Assembly: GCF_900187405.1 (NCBI RefSeq)
Contig: NZ_LT896716.1
Coordinates: forward strand, 3,162,753-3,226,752
DNA length: 64,000 nt
Direction: 5' to 3'
Origin: Geobacter sp. DSM 9736
GTDB taxonomy: Bacteria > Desulfobacterota > Desulfuromonadia > Geobacterales > Geobacteraceae
The position numbers were made by a program, and so were the translations under genes. Shown here piece after piece: positions 27,201 to 34,252 of this stretch (positions are counted from its first letter, which is position 1; each line of letters begins with the position of its first letter). Below the pieces are notes generated by a model. The model was not told where the DNA came from, made no database searches, and saw nothing but the letters and a program-made list of their open reading frames with translations.

Positions 27201-29233
27201 CGGAGGTCCAGATCAACCTCAGCTGGTCAGACAGCAACAACGATGAAACCGGTTTCAAGATTGAGCGTTGCGAAGGGTCCGGCTGTACAGACTTCATCCA
27301 GATCGATACGGTTGCGGCAAATACCCTGAATTACTCCGATACCAACAGGGACGCAAACCTGAAGCCCAATACCATATATCGTTACCGTGTACGTGCTTAC
27401 AAGACTGCTTCCTGCCCATGGGACAGCAACTACAGCGCCATTGCGCAGGCCGAAACTACAGTTTTGGGACCCGCATCGCTTGCCGCTTCAGCAGTGAATA
27501 CTACCCAGATAAATCTCACCTGGAGCGACCGGACCGTTTCAGAGAGTGGTTTCCTTATCGAACGCTGCACCGGTTCAGCGTGTGATTTCAGCACCAAAAA
27601 TACTTTCCCCGTCGGACCTAACATAACGTCATGGTCCGATACGACCGTTTGTAACTCCGGGATTTACAGATATCAGGTAAAAGCGGTGAAGCGAGGACTC
27701 TCTCTGGACGGGGATGGAACCTGGACCCGGCGTGCACCCCTTTCCATCAGCGACTTCAGGGCAGGGTTCCAGGTCAGGATCACCGTGCCGTACGATCCCG
27801 ACATGCGGAACGATTTCGCCGATATCCGTTTCTTCGATGCAACTGCCAACCTTGAGCTTCCGTACTGGGTGGAAGCCAAGACAGACGGGGTATCCGCGGA
27901 AGTGTGGATCAAGACCGGGAAGAACAACAACATCTGGCTCTATTACGGGAATCAACAGGCAGCCAGTGCGGCAAACGGTGCCACTGTCTTCGATTTCTTC
28001 GATGATTTTGCAGGCACAGCTATAGACACTTCAAAGTGGAATATTGTCGATGGGACCGGCTTCAGTGTTTCGGGCGGATTCCTCCATGGCACCAGCACTA
28101 CCGGAAGAATTACCTCCAGGACATCGTTCTCCTCGGGAATCGTCCAGGAGGTGAAGGCCAAGGCAACGTCGCTGGCGCCCAACGGGCAGGTGATGGCCGG
28201 ATTCTACAACTCCTACTACAACAACCTGGGTTTCCTCGATCATCCCGGCAGCGCCCACTATTCCAATAATGGAAGCTGGACAGCCTACGGAATAGAAATT
28301 CCTGCGAGCATGATGCTGTACAGTCTGACAGTCAGGGATTCTTCCACCGTCAGTCTGAAAATTCACAATCTGGATGTGCCTACTCCTTTCTGGAACGTGG
28401 GGGATGTGGGTAATACTGTTTCAGGCGAGGTGATCGCGCTCGGCAGACGGTACGACAGTGACGGATACAATGGGCAAACCTACACCGCCGACTGGGACTG
28501 GGTGCGGGTGCGGAAGTACGCCTCCGTCGAGCCCGCAGTCCTGCTGGGCGCAGAGGAAGAGTCCACAGGTTTCGTCTTTACCGTTCTCTGGACCAGCCCA
28601 TACAGCATCATTGCCAGTGCCACTGCGCCTACCCCCGCCATCCCCGGCAATTTTTCGGTCGCAGCGGTTACGGACACGCAGATAAACGTGACCTGGACCG
28701 AGACAATCCAGGACGAGGATGGGTTCAAGCTTGAGCAATGCTCGAGCAACGGGTGCACTTCGGATGCTGACTTCACACAGATAGTTCAGGCGGGGCCAAG
28801 CGTGGTGAGACATGAGGTAGGGGGCCTGAATCCCTCTAGCACCTACTGTTTCCGCCTCAGGGCAACGAAGGCAGCCTCATGCGGCTGGGATACCGCGTAT
28901 ACCCCCATTGTATGCGATACCACCTTCTCTGCCCATCCGATCAATCTGAATGCTTCGGCTGAAGGTTCGTTCAAGGTCCTCCTGACCTGGAATGATGTCT
29001 CTACCGACGAGGACGGCTTCGAAATCCAGGCGAAGGTGTGGAATGGGGAGTGGGTAAGAGTGGCCGCTGTCCCTAGCAACAGCACCTCCTATACGGTGCG
29101 GTTCGGCATCGAGCCCAAGATGAACTATACGTATCGCGTAAGGGCAATAAGGGGAGAAGACAATTCCCCCTTCAGCAACGAAGCGAGTGCGACTACACCG
29201 CCATATGCAGGGAATCACGGCACGTGTCAGTGA
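18218..29233 (+). CDS. Giant secreted FN3 / beta-propeller / DUF2341 / LamG protein
   Basis: A 3671-residue surface or secreted protein. After a basic stretch and hydrophobic signal (VLSYLLTLALVVPMLSY), propeller-type repeats (VAVDANNDVIVSGY pattern) fill about residues 70-1190, interrupted by one FN3 domain. The rest alternates FN3 repeats, about 14 in all, most carrying a cysteine pair (RIERCTGxxC) and often a third Cys in ACGW, with DUF2341-type jelly rolls (IRFFDA...LPYWLE...VYLYYGN) at roughly 22.9-23.2, 24.1-24.3, 26.2-26.4 and 27.8-28.0 kb, and one LamG domain (26.4-27.1 kb). Two DUF2341 copies are truncated. I use the ATG at 18218, after GAGGGA; the frame opens at 18164 inside the cytochrome gene. 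No cell-wall or membrane anchor is visible at the C-terminus (NHGTCQ). It is likely to interact with the cytochrome or a surface polymer (inference). Confidence 0.85.
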   Translation: MIRTNRWMTIFGGKMMNYQMPAFEKRQAHLRCKRLGRVLSYLLTLALVVPMLSYPSLSLAKGGDVHWQLRDTVRGKQEIVASTADSDSNVIAVGFTNFRNAASTDEDYWVVKLRSDGSGMAWNASYDRRGGADRAVAVAVDANNDVIVSGYAWNGTDNDIHTIKYSGATGTVLWQNTYSGVANDIATSVSIDRVNNMVYVGGYAQNASGNDDYLILKYDNAVAGAENAPQQVISYGGANGGPDRLMSLSAGVNGFAVTGQTWNSSSSQFDCLTQKYDFSGNKVREWRYQSGKGVVGNFVQVDAQGNVIVSGTVEGELDRDVYTAKYTASTGMTTWQHTYNGVFDDVPTGMYVDVAGDVYITGYTWTAEGNNDILTMRYNGTTVNPAGDLIWTKSFNSAIDNSDIAAPTGIVVDEALYGDVYVTGYTIANGFSDFQTIKYKKENGNILWFRSFNGAENRNDRPVGISLSAQQGVSVIGWSDNTKVLAEGEDSNPMFPLDGGEATATGGSATSVVNSGKSWSANQWTGYTVRITAGANSGAAGYIIANSGTTLTVAQPFSHPVTAGDTYVIVGSKSSITDGTKSWAVDQWAGYHVRMTSGANNGAVRRVVGNTASTLTVDVEFGSAVAVGDSYVIFDKEDYDTYLIKYDRGRINRPTNLVAETMVKDGTGHYAIRLSWVDNSANEEGFRIERRLGENGAWVPVTTVSPGTTEFLDTGLDEGNYYYYRVWAYNAATIDDPDYSNEAHALAVIVYFDTPTWSHTYNSEFNLEDYATAIAIGPDDHPVVTGKSDSDLIGMYDYLTRKLNRADSTLMWSSRYDSMQNEMDIATCIAIDGSNNAYVSGYSSLYYDPVGQNVNSVFTMKYPSSGPPSQWGAQYNGPGGIDDRSTAVTSTTDGSSIVVTGYGKNPGLNEDIYLVKYGPNPSLDQYGNALPVWSAVPFDGGGDDFPTAVAIAPDGNIFVSGYRQNGTSYDLFLAKYEGVTGALIWTDTYDGGSNGEDRGLALALDAAGDPYVAGFVTNTQGNRDFVLIRYIGSSGTAIRQWVRTFDGPSHGNDWAAAVEIDPVDGFAVVAGTTSTGPDDRDFCLIRYAATGAELWQRTLQRPLTDEVVAGMRVDNSGNIYITGDTGDGVTTDSLTVKYNHEGAVIDAALYQGTAGGFDQSAALAVNSLGEAFIAGYTTNASGNADYLVYRMSAEQLPAPYPFTQTPLYTTLALAWTDKSSVEDGYVIKRRSGICIDDDSDSSWVTVASPGPNVTTYTDTNLSPGTTYCYRINSYRGSVPSRMVKREVMTLMPPAPGDFSATPVNTTRIDLAWTDTTSGENQFRIERCTGASCTDFVLLGTAQANATSYEDMTVCSATPYRYRLTAIGPNWVSEQAMASGVTQAPRAPEGLAALRVSEAEVRLQWSDVSSDEGGFRIERCVGEGCSDFVPVGTATENATSYNDSAGLGAGATYRYRVKAVKSAICSWESPPSGIAEATTAVTAPGGLAGAAVSTTRVDLAWTDTTASETGFVIERCTGAGCTFETLDAGFPVTVNYNTDHWSDHGACSSATYTYRIRAVDRALPMDGGGAWSKRAPVAISNFQPYFQTRVVVPFNAGMKTDFGDIRFFDARDNTQLPYWLESKVDGVSATFWIKTRGTNSVYLYYGNPLATSAARGSDTFEFFEDFSGTVINSGKWNIVNPTYFRQDGELIATGGTGNWDSGLYSTFSFARPFTFEVDQYVTGGNDMMLGAKDSGSGIHFGDFVHAGYLTGSSNNMYVYEDGNNRGYRSLSIPLNTWRTFRFDVLSTGAGYWQGPSLGSMSRYYDSTYSNESPLRIGFVTAAQAFKWDNARVRRYATPAPASSIGAQEAAPALSGSWDSDYSNTSVVTLPTPGAPTDLSAIRVSEIEVKLQWTRNSTDDSGFHIDRCTGEGCDFSTKVTFTAAAGSTEYRDVDVVFGTAYTYRVSAFKSAACGWETSPSAAASATTSLLPPAAAAAEASIGNDCNDLRFMDDNATSLEYHIESGCNTAATRVWLRVPSVPSGSKQIFLYTANPPASAVSNPAAVFDFYEDFSGSALDGGKWVELDTAANYLTVNGGLKASGGAGSWGSVGLYSVPSFPRPFVLEAAHYRSGGSYMMLGLKDTSTYSSLSYYPYMSYPVYDGNGNRLQVYESGTSRGDNLRGIQSGTWQYYKIDVLPNSGAKYYHGSALQSLTPFYEGTHSTASPLKVGILNNNQAFSMNMVRVRKYANPEPVATPEQEGYGSYLLSEGSWFARRPITISNAGPAQTDYQVAVILDTTSSAADRIALSWSDTTGSETGFAIERCAGAACGFESPSRFMAAANATSYVDWAVANAGAYCYRVRAVREGVWEAPWSEIVCAATSTATAPANLTASASETKVDLAWSDTTTGENGFRIERCTGVSCDFTTIDPGFPVTVGMNSTSYTDTAVCSNAYRYRVEPFKAGPGGWSAPLYSNIADAVTRLPSAPTALAATRASETEVNLVWSDTTGDESGFRIERCEGSTCDSFTEIGTVTANVTSFSSIGLKPGTSYRFRVRAFKTAACGWDSPYSEIAVAITDVVPPSGLTGTAPNTTQLNLSWIDNTVSETAFLVNRCSQTNCDFSVSDSGFPIPLPANSTTWSDSSVCESSAYRYRIGVLNKGLSLDGSGTWTKRKPLNFTNFKAGFLARVTIPYASGMKNDFSDIRFYDEGAYKELPHWIESRTDGVSATVWLKTGPTSQAYLYYGNAAAQSASSAAGTFGNGLMGFWPINEVNGTVTGTTADLSGQGNDLALNGFIGPYGIISGGRYGNAMSLDGINDFMKKDAVSLPTGSTATIEAWIYPKSYAEAAYNGIVSFGNRSSRDSLLLSIQNTGRPSMATWGNDFVPSSGPIATLNAWNHIAVTVNGTAVTLYMNGQAVSGVLTYQPSFQSKNLSIGSTDYTPGRLFNGYIDEVRIYNRALTAAEIASRYATVPPVVQLGVEETDPGYVFAAAYDHVYSLPASATMPAKRTPGGLNATRASEVQINLSWSDSNNDETGFKIERCEGSGCTDFIQIDTVAANTLNYSDTNRDANLKPNTIYRYRVRAYKTASCPWDSNYSAIAQAETTVLGPASLAASAVNTTQINLTWSDRTVSESGFLIERCTGSACDFSTKNTFPVGPNITSWSDTTVCNSGIYRYQVKAVKRGLSLDGDGTWTRRAPLSISDFRAGFQVRITVPYDPDMRNDFADIRFFDATANLELPYWVEAKTDGVSAEVWIKTGKNNNIWLYYGNQQAASAANGATVFDFFDDFAGTAIDTSKWNIVDGTGFSVSGGFLHGTSTTGRITSRTSFSSGIVQEVKAKATSLAPNGQVMAGFYNSYYNNLGFLDHPGSAHYSNNGSWTAYGIEIPASMMLYSLTVRDSSTVSLKIHNLDVPTPFWNVGDVGNTVSGEVIALGRRYDSDGYNGQTYTADWDWVRVRKYASVEPAVLLGAEEESTGFVFTVLWTSPYSIIASATAPTPAIPGNFSVAAVTDTQINVTWTETIQDEDGFKLEQCSSNGCTSDADFTQIVQAGPSVVRHEVGGLNPSSTYCFRLRATKAASCGWDTAYTPIVCDTTFSAHPINLNASAEGSFKVLLTWNDVSTDEDGFEIQAKVWNGEWVRVAAVPSNSTSYTVRFGIEPKMNYTYRVRAIRGEDNSPFSNEASATTPPYAGNHGTCQ

Positions 29234-29270
29234 GGCTGGTAACGTGATACAAAAAGAAAGGAGGAGCGCG

Positions 29271-29330
29271 ATGAAGAAGGCATATGCGAAGCCCCGGATA
29301 GTGTCCTGGGGAACAGTGCATCCCTGCTGA
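29271..29330 (+). CDS. Candidate RiPP precursor peptide for the GeoRSP-type maturase
   Basis: A 19-codon gene encoding MKKAYAKPRIVSWGTVHPC. It has the best RBS of the region (AAAGGAGG, seven bases before ATG) and is followed 24 bases later by a strong terminator, so it is built as the last gene of the cytochrome-FN3 operon. Y5, P8, I10 and G14 fit YxxPx[LI]xxxG, the leader signature bound by PqqD-like recognition domains in lasso-peptide biosynthesis. Only five residues follow the glycine, ending in a C-terminal cysteine, so this is not an ordinary lasso precursor. A PqqD protein, a radical SAM-SPASM enzyme and a SPASM-only partner lie at 37.9-40.1 kb. Translation is strongly supported; that it is the maturase substrate is inference. 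W13, H17 and C19 are conspicuous candidate modification residues. Confidence 0.75.
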   Translation: MKKAYAKPRIVSWGTVHPC

Positions 29331-29354
29331 TCGTTTTTTGGCTGGGTTTGCATT

Positions 29355-29388
29355 ACAGGACATCCCGCCCGGGATGTCCTGTTTTTTT
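29355..29388 (+). terminator. Strong rho-independent terminator
   Basis: A perfect 13-bp inverted repeat (29355-29367 with 29370-29382) with an uninterrupted T-run to 29388. It closes the cytochrome-FN3-peptide transcript, so the downstream genes need their own promoter; I see no convincing one in 29389-29517. Confidence 0.92.
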
Positions 29389-29517
29389 CTGTCTATATCT
29401 GCTCACATACCGTATGACCCAGCGGGATAGTCTGTCGAAACCTCACGATAACCTTTCCTATACATGAAAGTACTCCTATGGTACATTAAGCCGCACGAAT
29501 CAGAGGGCTTTCAATCT

Positions 29518-31983
29518 ATGCTCAAGGCATTCATTCAGATACTGCTCCTCATTCTAATTCCAGCGGCGTCCTCAGCGGAAATTCTCAAGGCGGATACGGT
29601 CTGGAAGGGGCAGATTGTGCTTACCGAGGATGTGGTGGTTCCTCAGGGGGTTACACTTACCGTGGAGCCGTCCACAGTGGTAATTTTTTCCGCTGCGGAA
29701 AGCACCAAAACCGATCCGGAGTATCTTTCGCCCTTGACGGAACTGACGGTGAGGGGGAAGCTGCAGGTGCTCGGGACCGAGCAGGGGCCGGTGGTGTTCG
29801 GGCCGGAGGGGGAGAGGAAGGCCGAGGTATGGGCCGGAATAATAATCGATGGCGGGACTGCATCCTTCAGCTTCTGCCGGGTAACCGGTGCCGAGACCGC
29901 AGTGGCGGTCCTGAGAGGACGCGCCCACATTCTTGGGGGGGAGCTGAAGGGTAATCGGTACGGGACTACCGTCCATGGCCCAGATGCGGAGATTGTACTC
30001 AGGAATGCTCAGGTAAAAGATAACGACTACGGCGTTTTTTCCTTTGATGGTGGCCGAGTCAGCACCGAGCTCTCGACTGTGGCCGGGAACAGAAAGAAAG
30101 ACCTGTTTTCCGGTAAAAGCAAGCGCAGAGCTACGGAACTAGGATATGAAGCGCCGCCTCCCCGGCCGCTTCCTCTTCGTTATAAGGATGCCGTTCTTCT
30201 TGGAGAGACGGTCTGGCAAGGAACGGTTGAGGTCAGCGGGCTCGTGAGGGTCCCGGAGAACAGCCGGCTAGTGGTGCTGCCGGGTACGGTGGTGGAGTTC
30301 CGAAGAAAAGACACGAATGGGGACGGCATAGGTGAAAACGGCCTCCTCATCCAGGGCCGTTTAATCGCAAAAGGAACGCGAAAACAGCCCATTTTCTTTC
30401 GATCGTCGGAGAAGGAACGGAAACCCGCTGACTGGGATGCCCTCAATATCATGAACAGCGATGGGGCCCAGAACCTCATAGAGTATTGCCAGATCGAGAA
30501 TGCCTACAGGGGACTCCATTTTCATTTTTCCAACGTGGCGGTGACAAACACGGTACTTCGTAACAACTTTCGGGGCATCCAGTTCCAGGAGTCGATGGTC
30601 GAGTTGCGTGGAAACTACCTGTATGACAATCGGAGCGGCATTCAGGGGCGTGATTCCGAGGTCCTGCTCCTGGGCAACATGATCGGCAGCAACCTCATGG
30701 GCGTAAACTTTTACCGGGTGAATCTCTCAGCCGCACGCAACAGATTTGCAGGCAATGTCCGGGAAGGGGTGCGGATCAGGGAGAGTGTTCCCAGATTCGA
30801 GGAAAACTTTATAGAGGGGAACCGGTTTGGCCTGCTGGTCGCCGACTGCGTTTACGGGAGCTTCCGCGGTAACGTGATAGTCAACAACGGGGAAACAGGT
30901 TTTTCTGTGAAAACCTCGGACAACCTCGACATTTCAGGCAATTATATCTCCCAAAATGGACTGAACGGTTTAAACCTCCAGGACGTTCGCTCCGCCATCA
31001 AGGGTAACGTCGTCGCCGACAATGGGGAGCGCGGGATCGGCATTATTTCTTTCGACGGCGTTGTGACCGGCAACAACCTGGAGGGCAACGGGTTGTATGC
31101 TGTTGACCTCGAAGGTTCGGCGGATGTCGTGGCCTCCGGCAACTGGTGGGGGACGAGCCGCCCGGAAGAGGTTGTCATGGACCGGCGCCGTGATCCCGCC
31201 CGAGGGTCCGTCATACACAAGGACCCAGCCCCGTGTCCGCCGCTCTATGTCTGGCCTGTAGCGGATATTCCCGGGGATGTCGCGTGGCGTGGGAGCCTTG
31301 ACGTGCTGGCGCGGGTGACAGTTCTCCCTGGTGCCACCTTGCGGATCTTTCCCGGAACGGAGGTACGTTTCGGAAAGGAAGTCGGGATGGCAGTAAAGGG
31401 CAGAATACTTGCAACTGGAGAAGCCGGCAGGGAAGTCAGATTCACCTCCATTGAAGGCGGCGAGACCGCGGCCTGGGATGAGATACTGCTGGAGCACGCC
31501 GATGGAAGCACCTTCACGCACTGCAGGTTCAATAATGCAACATGGGGATTACACAGTCATTTCACGAATTTGTCCATCACGGATAGCTATTTCACCAGGA
31601 ACTACGGGGGCATCAGGTTCAGGAGCGGTCCCGTCGAGATCAGCCGGTCCCGTTTCTCAGAGAACACGATCGGAATCCGGTCCTTTCGAGGCAATGCCAA
31701 CATAAGCCGGAACGAGATCACGGGAAATGAGACGGGAATATTCGTCCGGGAAAAAGGTAGCGGACTCTCGATATGCGATAACAACATCTTTTCAAACGCC
31801 GGCTACAACATCCGCGTGGGAGACTTCAACGACGAGGACGTAAGCGCGCCAAACAACTGGTGGGGGGTTGCGGACCCCGTAACGACTATCTTTGATGGGA
31901 GGCAGGAACCGGGTATCGGGATGGTTCAGTTCGAACCCCCATTAACCAAGCCGCTCGAATTCCGGGGGGGAGTGAGGCAGTGA
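29518..31983 (+). CDS. Exported right-handed beta-helix protein (NosD-like)
   Basis: An 821-residue secreted parallel beta-helix. Signal peptide MLKAFIQILLLILIPAASSA. Three tandem modules each open with a W-x-G...VPxG-x-L-x(3)-PGT-x-V-x-F strand pattern (about 29.60, 30.21 and 31.27 kb), followed by PbH1-type N/G-rich coils such as NRFAGNVREGV and NNWWG closures. The frame is open from 29464, but the ATG at 29518 begins the signal peptide and has a GAGGG 10-14 bases upstream. Such proteins bind polysaccharide or assist surface-protein assembly; the ligand here is unknown. It resembles the lipoprotein at 35624. Confidence 0.8.
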   Translation: MLKAFIQILLLILIPAASSAEILKADTVWKGQIVLTEDVVVPQGVTLTVEPSTVVIFSAAESTKTDPEYLSPLTELTVRGKLQVLGTEQGPVVFGPEGERKAEVWAGIIIDGGTASFSFCRVTGAETAVAVLRGRAHILGGELKGNRYGTTVHGPDAEIVLRNAQVKDNDYGVFSFDGGRVSTELSTVAGNRKKDLFSGKSKRRATELGYEAPPPRPLPLRYKDAVLLGETVWQGTVEVSGLVRVPENSRLVVLPGTVVEFRRKDTNGDGIGENGLLIQGRLIAKGTRKQPIFFRSSEKERKPADWDALNIMNSDGAQNLIEYCQIENAYRGLHFHFSNVAVTNTVLRNNFRGIQFQESMVELRGNYLYDNRSGIQGRDSEVLLLGNMIGSNLMGVNFYRVNLSAARNRFAGNVREGVRIRESVPRFEENFIEGNRFGLLVADCVYGSFRGNVIVNNGETGFSVKTSDNLDISGNYISQNGLNGLNLQDVRSAIKGNVVADNGERGIGIISFDGVVTGNNLEGNGLYAVDLEGSADVVASGNWWGTSRPEEVVMDRRRDPARGSVIHKDPAPCPPLYVWPVADIPGDVAWRGSLDVLARVTVLPGATLRIFPGTEVRFGKEVGMAVKGRILATGEAGREVRFTSIEGGETAAWDEILLEHADGSTFTHCRFNNATWGLHSHFTNLSITDSYFTRNYGGIRFRSGPVEISRSRFSENTIGIRSFRGNANISRNEITGNETGIFVREKGSGLSICDNNIFSNAGYNIRVGDFNDEDVSAPNNWWGVADPVTTIFDGRQEPGIGMVQFEPPLTKPLEFRGGVRQ

Positions 31984-32705
31984 GTGCGCGGGTCTTCGGG
32001 AGCATGGTCATATTCCTGCTTTGGCTTGCAGTTACAGGTGCTTCCCATGCATTTGTCCTGAGCGGCACGATAAAGGACGGTGACGGAAAGCCTCAGGAAG
32101 GGGCAGAGGTTTTTGCCTACGATTCCCTTCTAACCCGACGACCTGCCGATTTTATCTCTTCAAAGACCGCCAAGGACGGCCGATTTTCCATTAAACTTCC
32201 GGAGCGGCAATACTGGGTAGTTGCACGGGTCAGAGGAGGCGATAGATTCGGCCCACTTATGCCCGGAGACAAGCATTCCGGCGAACCGGTGGAGGTGGAG
32301 CCACCTCGTGAAGGTGAGGCACGGATGGACTTTACGGTTGCGGACATCCGGGAAGCAGCCCAGTCGCGACGAAAGACAAGGGACGATTATGTGCGGGTGA
32401 GCGGGCGCATCCTTACAATGAAAGGAACCGCCGCAACCGATGCCTATGTCTACGCCCTGCCTCACGACCAGCAAGCTGGGATTCCTCCGTTCATTTCATC
32501 GTGGAGCAACGAAAATGGAGAGTATGTTCTTTTTCTTCCGCCCGGAAGCTACAGAATCGGAGCTGCAATGGAATTCCCACCCGATTCAAGACAGCTTTCG
32601 GATGTGGTCCTTTCAACAGGAAAAGAGGCCCATGCGGATGTGCGGTTGCCACATGATCCTCGTTCCGATGCTCAGGGTCATCCCGACGAAGAATCTGACG
32701 AATAA
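31980..32705 (+). CDS. Exported protein with two carboxypeptidase-regulatory-like domains
   Basis: A 241-residue secreted protein. It starts at GTG, overlapping the previous stop as GTGA, so it is translationally coupled. A signal peptide (GSMVIFLLWLAVTGASHA) precedes two small beta-sandwich domains of the carboxypeptidase-regulatory/Cna-B type: FVLSGTIKDGDGKPQEGAEVFAY and VRVSGRILTMKGTAATDAYVYA, each followed by a DGRFS or NGEYVLFLPPG strand. These domains are structural or binding modules. The acidic tail (HPDEESDE) is low complexity. Function unknown beyond the periplasmic or surface location. Confidence 0.7.
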   Translation: MSARVFGSMVIFLLWLAVTGASHAFVLSGTIKDGDGKPQEGAEVFAYDSLLTRRPADFISSKTAKDGRFSIKLPERQYWVVARVRGGDRFGPLMPGDKHSGEPVEVEPPREGEARMDFTVADIREAAQSRRKTRDDYVRVSGRILTMKGTAATDAYVYALPHDQQAGIPPFISSWSNENGEYVLFLPPGSYRIGAAMEFPPDSRQLSDVVLSTGKEAHADVRLPHDPRSDAQGHPDEESDE

Positions 32706-32751
32706 ATGCGCCGCTGTCTGCACGCGGGATAAGTAGTGCCGGAGGTTGACG

Positions 32752-33309
32752 ATGAAACGCACGATGGTTGTTGTACTGCTGTTGCTTCTGCTTTCAGCGG
32801 GCGAGTCGGTTGCCTGTGTCGGCAGAACCCTCTATGTAGGGGTCACGCCGACGCATAGCGAAGTTCTCCTCGCGGAGATGATCTCCGTGCTGGTAAACGA
32901 ACGGACCGGGACGACGGTGAAGATTCTTCAGTTCAAGGATGCCCGGGAGCTGTATGGGGCAGTGAAAAAGGGGGAGGTAGGCCTGATCATAGAGAGCCCT
33001 AACCGCGCTTCAGGCCTTACCGGGAAAGGGAAGGATCTCTCCGGGAAAGCAGCGTACGACCTGCTGAAGAACGAGTACCGCAGGAGCATGAATCTCGTGT
33101 GGCTCGACCCGATCGGAGGAAGTGCCTATGCGGCTCCGGTCATTTCCATGGAAACACTCAGCAACCTTCCTGCACTACCTAAGCTGATCAACAAGCTGTC
33201 GAATATCTTCAGCGATGAGACATACAGCAAGGTCGTAAAGGCAGCCGGATCAGACGAGAAACCTCGAAAAATCGCTCGTGATTTTCTGAAAGCGAAGAAA
33301 TTGATATGA
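32752..33309 (+). CDS. Small periplasmic binding-protein-like protein
   Basis: A 185-residue exported protein. An ATG six bases after GGAGG begins a signal peptide with a long Leu run; a cysteine follows near the cleavage site (SVAC), so lipidation is possible but the lipobox is poor. The mature part (LYVGVTPTHSEVLLAEMISVLVNERTG, then KGEVGLIIES) resembles the N-lobe of glycine-betaine/choline-type substrate-binding proteins, but it is too short for two full lobes. No ABC permease or ATPase lies nearby, so it probably binds or senses rather than transports. Confidence 0.55.
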   Translation: MKRTMVVVLLLLLLSAGESVACVGRTLYVGVTPTHSEVLLAEMISVLVNERTGTTVKILQFKDARELYGAVKKGEVGLIIESPNRASGLTGKGKDLSGKAAYDLLKNEYRRSMNLVWLDPIGGSAYAAPVISMETLSNLPALPKLINKLSNIFSDETYSKVVKAAGSDEKPRKIARDFLKAKKLI

Positions 33310-33328
33310 TCCGAGGCGCCTGGTTTCA

Positions 33329-34252
33329 ATGACCGGCGGAGCGGTCAAAAAGTCATATAAGTTTTTGGCCTCGACGGAACTTGCCGTTGTTCTGTTCCTC
33401 ATCGTCAGCCTTGTCGCCATCCCCGGCACATTCCTGGAGAACAGGGAAGTAGTTTACAAAAACCCGTTCTTCCTGGTGCTGCTTGCGCTGCTCGGGTTAA
33501 ACCTCGTCCTGTGCACCGTTCGCAGAATCAGAACGATTTCGAGGCCGGTTCTTATACTGCATGGCGGAGTGCTGTTGACGCTCGTGGGTTGCATTCTCAC
33601 TTCCTTCGGATTTGTGGGTACTGTTAACATCTACGAGGATACTTCCATCGATCAGGTGTACCGGTGGGATTTGCAGCGCGATGTGCCTCTCGGCATGGAG
33701 CTGAATGTTCGAAGAGTGAACCGGGAATATTATCCGGTGCCGGTCAAGGTAGGCGTATTGCGCGGTCAGGAAAAGGTTTCCCTTCACACCCTGAGAACCG
33801 GAGAAAGTTTCACTCTCGGCGAGTTTGAAGTTCTCGCGGACGATTTCGATGTAGCCGCCCAAGTTCTCCGTCTTACGGTGATGCAAGCCGGTCGAGTCGT
33901 CGGGACCTGTGATACGGCAGGTGCCGCTCATCTCCCACCGGAGTTTCCGTACCGGTTCAAGCTCGTCGCTTTCAGGGACCCCGTTCTCAAACGTCTCTGG
34001 GTAGACATTCTCCTTTCTGCTGAGGGCGCTGAGGCTAAGGGGGTTGCAGAGGTGAACCATCCCTTTACTTGGCGTGGTCTTCATTTCTACAATACGCAGG
34101 TAGCAAGAGATGAACAGGGCAGGACGTATGCCGGTATACAGGTCGTAAAGGATCCGGGCAGGCCGCTGGTATTCGCCGGGTTCGCGGTTATGTGCATTGG
34201 TGTGGTTTTATGTTTTATAAGGAGGTTTTCCAGGAAAAATCTATGGAACTGA
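33329..34252 (+). CDS. ResB-like cytochrome c biogenesis protein
   Basis: A 307-residue membrane protein of the ResB/Ccs1 family. Three N-terminal membrane segments (LAVVLFLIVSLVAIPGTFL; FFLVLLALLGLNLVL; VLILHGGVLLTLVGCIL) precede a periplasmic domain and a last segment near 34.17-34.22 kb. ResB works with a CcsA/ResC partner to deliver haem to apocytochromes in System II. No CcsA is visible here, so it may serve as a dedicated accessory for the cytochrome at 13659, using a ResC encoded elsewhere (inference). Confidence 0.8.
   Translation: MTGGAVKKSYKFLASTELAVVLFLIVSLVAIPGTFLENREVVYKNPFFLVLLALLGLNLVLCTVRRIRTISRPVLILHGGVLLTLVGCILTSFGFVGTVNIYEDTSIDQVYRWDLQRDVPLGMELNVRRVNREYYPVPVKVGVLRGQEKVSLHTLRTGESFTLGEFEVLADDFDVAAQVLRLTVMQAGRVVGTCDTAGAAHLPPEFPYRFKLVAFRDPVLKRLWVDILLSAEGAEAKGVAEVNHPFTWRGLHFYNTQVARDEQGRTYAGIQVVKDPGRPLVFAGFAVMCIGVVLCFIRRFSRKNLWN

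Noticed and set aside
29271-29330. Ordinary lasso peptide precursor
   Set aside because: The leader motif fits, but there is no core of 15-25 residues and no lasso cyclase or B2 protease gene in the window.
29330-29350. Sigma-54 promoter for the beta-helix operon (TTTTGGCTGGGTTTGCAT)
   Set aside because: GG and GC are separated by eight bases instead of ten, and the site overlaps the terminator region.
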